Shown here one piece after another: positions 20,281 through 20,383 of a stretch of 20,383 nucleotides of DNA. The notes under the pieces were generated by a model. It was not told where the DNA came from and did no database searches. It saw only the letters and a list, made by a program, of their open reading frames with translations. Positions within the stretch are counted from its first letter, which is position 1. Every line of letters starts with the position of its first letter. Both the position numbers and the translations under genes were made by a program. The stretch comes from a virus: positions 1 through 20,383 of the IMG/VR virus record IMGVR_UViG_3300030943_000199; one strand, 5' to 3'.

Positions 20281-20383
20281 TTTACACAATTCGTTTTACT
20301 CTTCGTTTTGCTATCTTATTGATTCTCATTGTTTTTGTGTTATCTTCTTTTACACTGTTCGTTTTATCCCCCTTATAAACGAC
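20281..20383. repeat. Repeated TTCGTTTT motifs, candidate transposase sites of the phage left end
   Basis: TTTACACAATTCGTTTTA (20281-20298) and TTTACACTGTTCGTTTTA (20349-20366) share 16 of 18 bases. A third TTCGTTTT lies at 20302, and an inverted copy, ATAAACGAC, at 20375-20383. Multiple direct and inverted sites at the repressor-side end are what MuA-type transposases bind in attL. The exact end base is not visible. Bases 20120-20280 hold no gene. Confidence 0.5.

Larger units (their letters stand above)
1..20383. mobile_element. Mu-like transposable phage or prophage (incomplete)
   Basis: The gene set is that of a Mu-type phage: repressor, Ner/Cro-like protein, MuA-type DDE transposase, MuB-type ATPase, GemA-like and DUF3164 proteins, terminase, gp29-like portal joined to an F-like domain, G-like protein, prohead protease/scaffold, capsid, lysis and tail genes. 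The repressor-side end appears to be near or just past base 20383. The tail side is cut at base 1. Unlike Mu itself, the late genes lie in two divergent blocks. Whether this is an integrated prophage or a free phage contig cannot be decided, since no host flank is recognisable. Confidence 0.9.

Overview
The window is most of a Mu-like transposable phage or prophage from a member of the Bacteroidota. The host assignment rests on the two clearest promoters, which carry the TAnnTTTG -7 box typical of that phylum, on the lack of Shine-Dalgarno sites, and on the style of the proteins. The phage assignment rests on a MuA-type transposase next to a MuB-type ATPase, plus GemA-like, DUF3164, gp36-like, gp29/F-like, G-like, prohead protease, capsid and tail genes. 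The Mu 'left' end (repressor side) lies at the right side of this window. The Mu 'right' end lies beyond base 1, because the first gene is cut.

Layout from right to left. Bases 19747-20383 hold no gene, but they contain a minus-strand terminator and repeated TTCGTTTT motifs that look like transposase-binding sites of the phage end. At 19351-19746 a small XRE-type repressor reads rightward. At 19239-19350 a divergent switch region holds four operator-like repeats spaced 20, 21 and 20 bp over a good promoter for the leftward lytic operon. That operon (19238 down to about 10376) encodes a Ner/Cro-like protein, a small membrane protein, transposase A, target ATPase B, a membrane protein, a coiled-coil protein, a second RecA-like ATPase, GemA-like and DUF3164 proteins, then a row of small regulators, zinc-binding proteins and a HAD phosphatase. 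Near its end is a secreted SH3-domain protein with its own promoter and terminator (a likely moron), followed by a 118-bp highly structured element and an 84-aa gene.

The late genes form two divergent blocks around 4407-4577. The rightward block (4578-10335) holds small and large terminase, a small basic protein, gp36-like, a portal/F fusion, a G-like tail-completion protein and a likely tail terminator. It ends at a bidirectional terminator shared with the leftward lytic operon. The leftward block (4406-1) holds a protease/scaffold, the major capsid protein with a hydrophobic N-terminal extension, an M15 endolysin, a holin-like membrane protein, a probable one-piece spanin, a probable tail tube protein and a cut tail gene.

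How the parts work together: repressor and Ner-like protein set lysis versus lysogeny; A, B and helpers carry out replicative transposition; the terminase and portal block packages DNA; the capsid and tail block builds the particle; the lysis genes sit between capsid and tail. Several features deserve a check: phased operators, an apparent Asp-to-Glu change in the transposase triad, a palindromic chromosomal-type repeat placed in-frame inside the spanin gene, a hydrophobic extension on the capsid protein, a tandem-HTH regulator, and the structured element at 10678-10795. No CRISPR array, tRNA, rRNA, reverse transcriptase or recognisable defence system was found.
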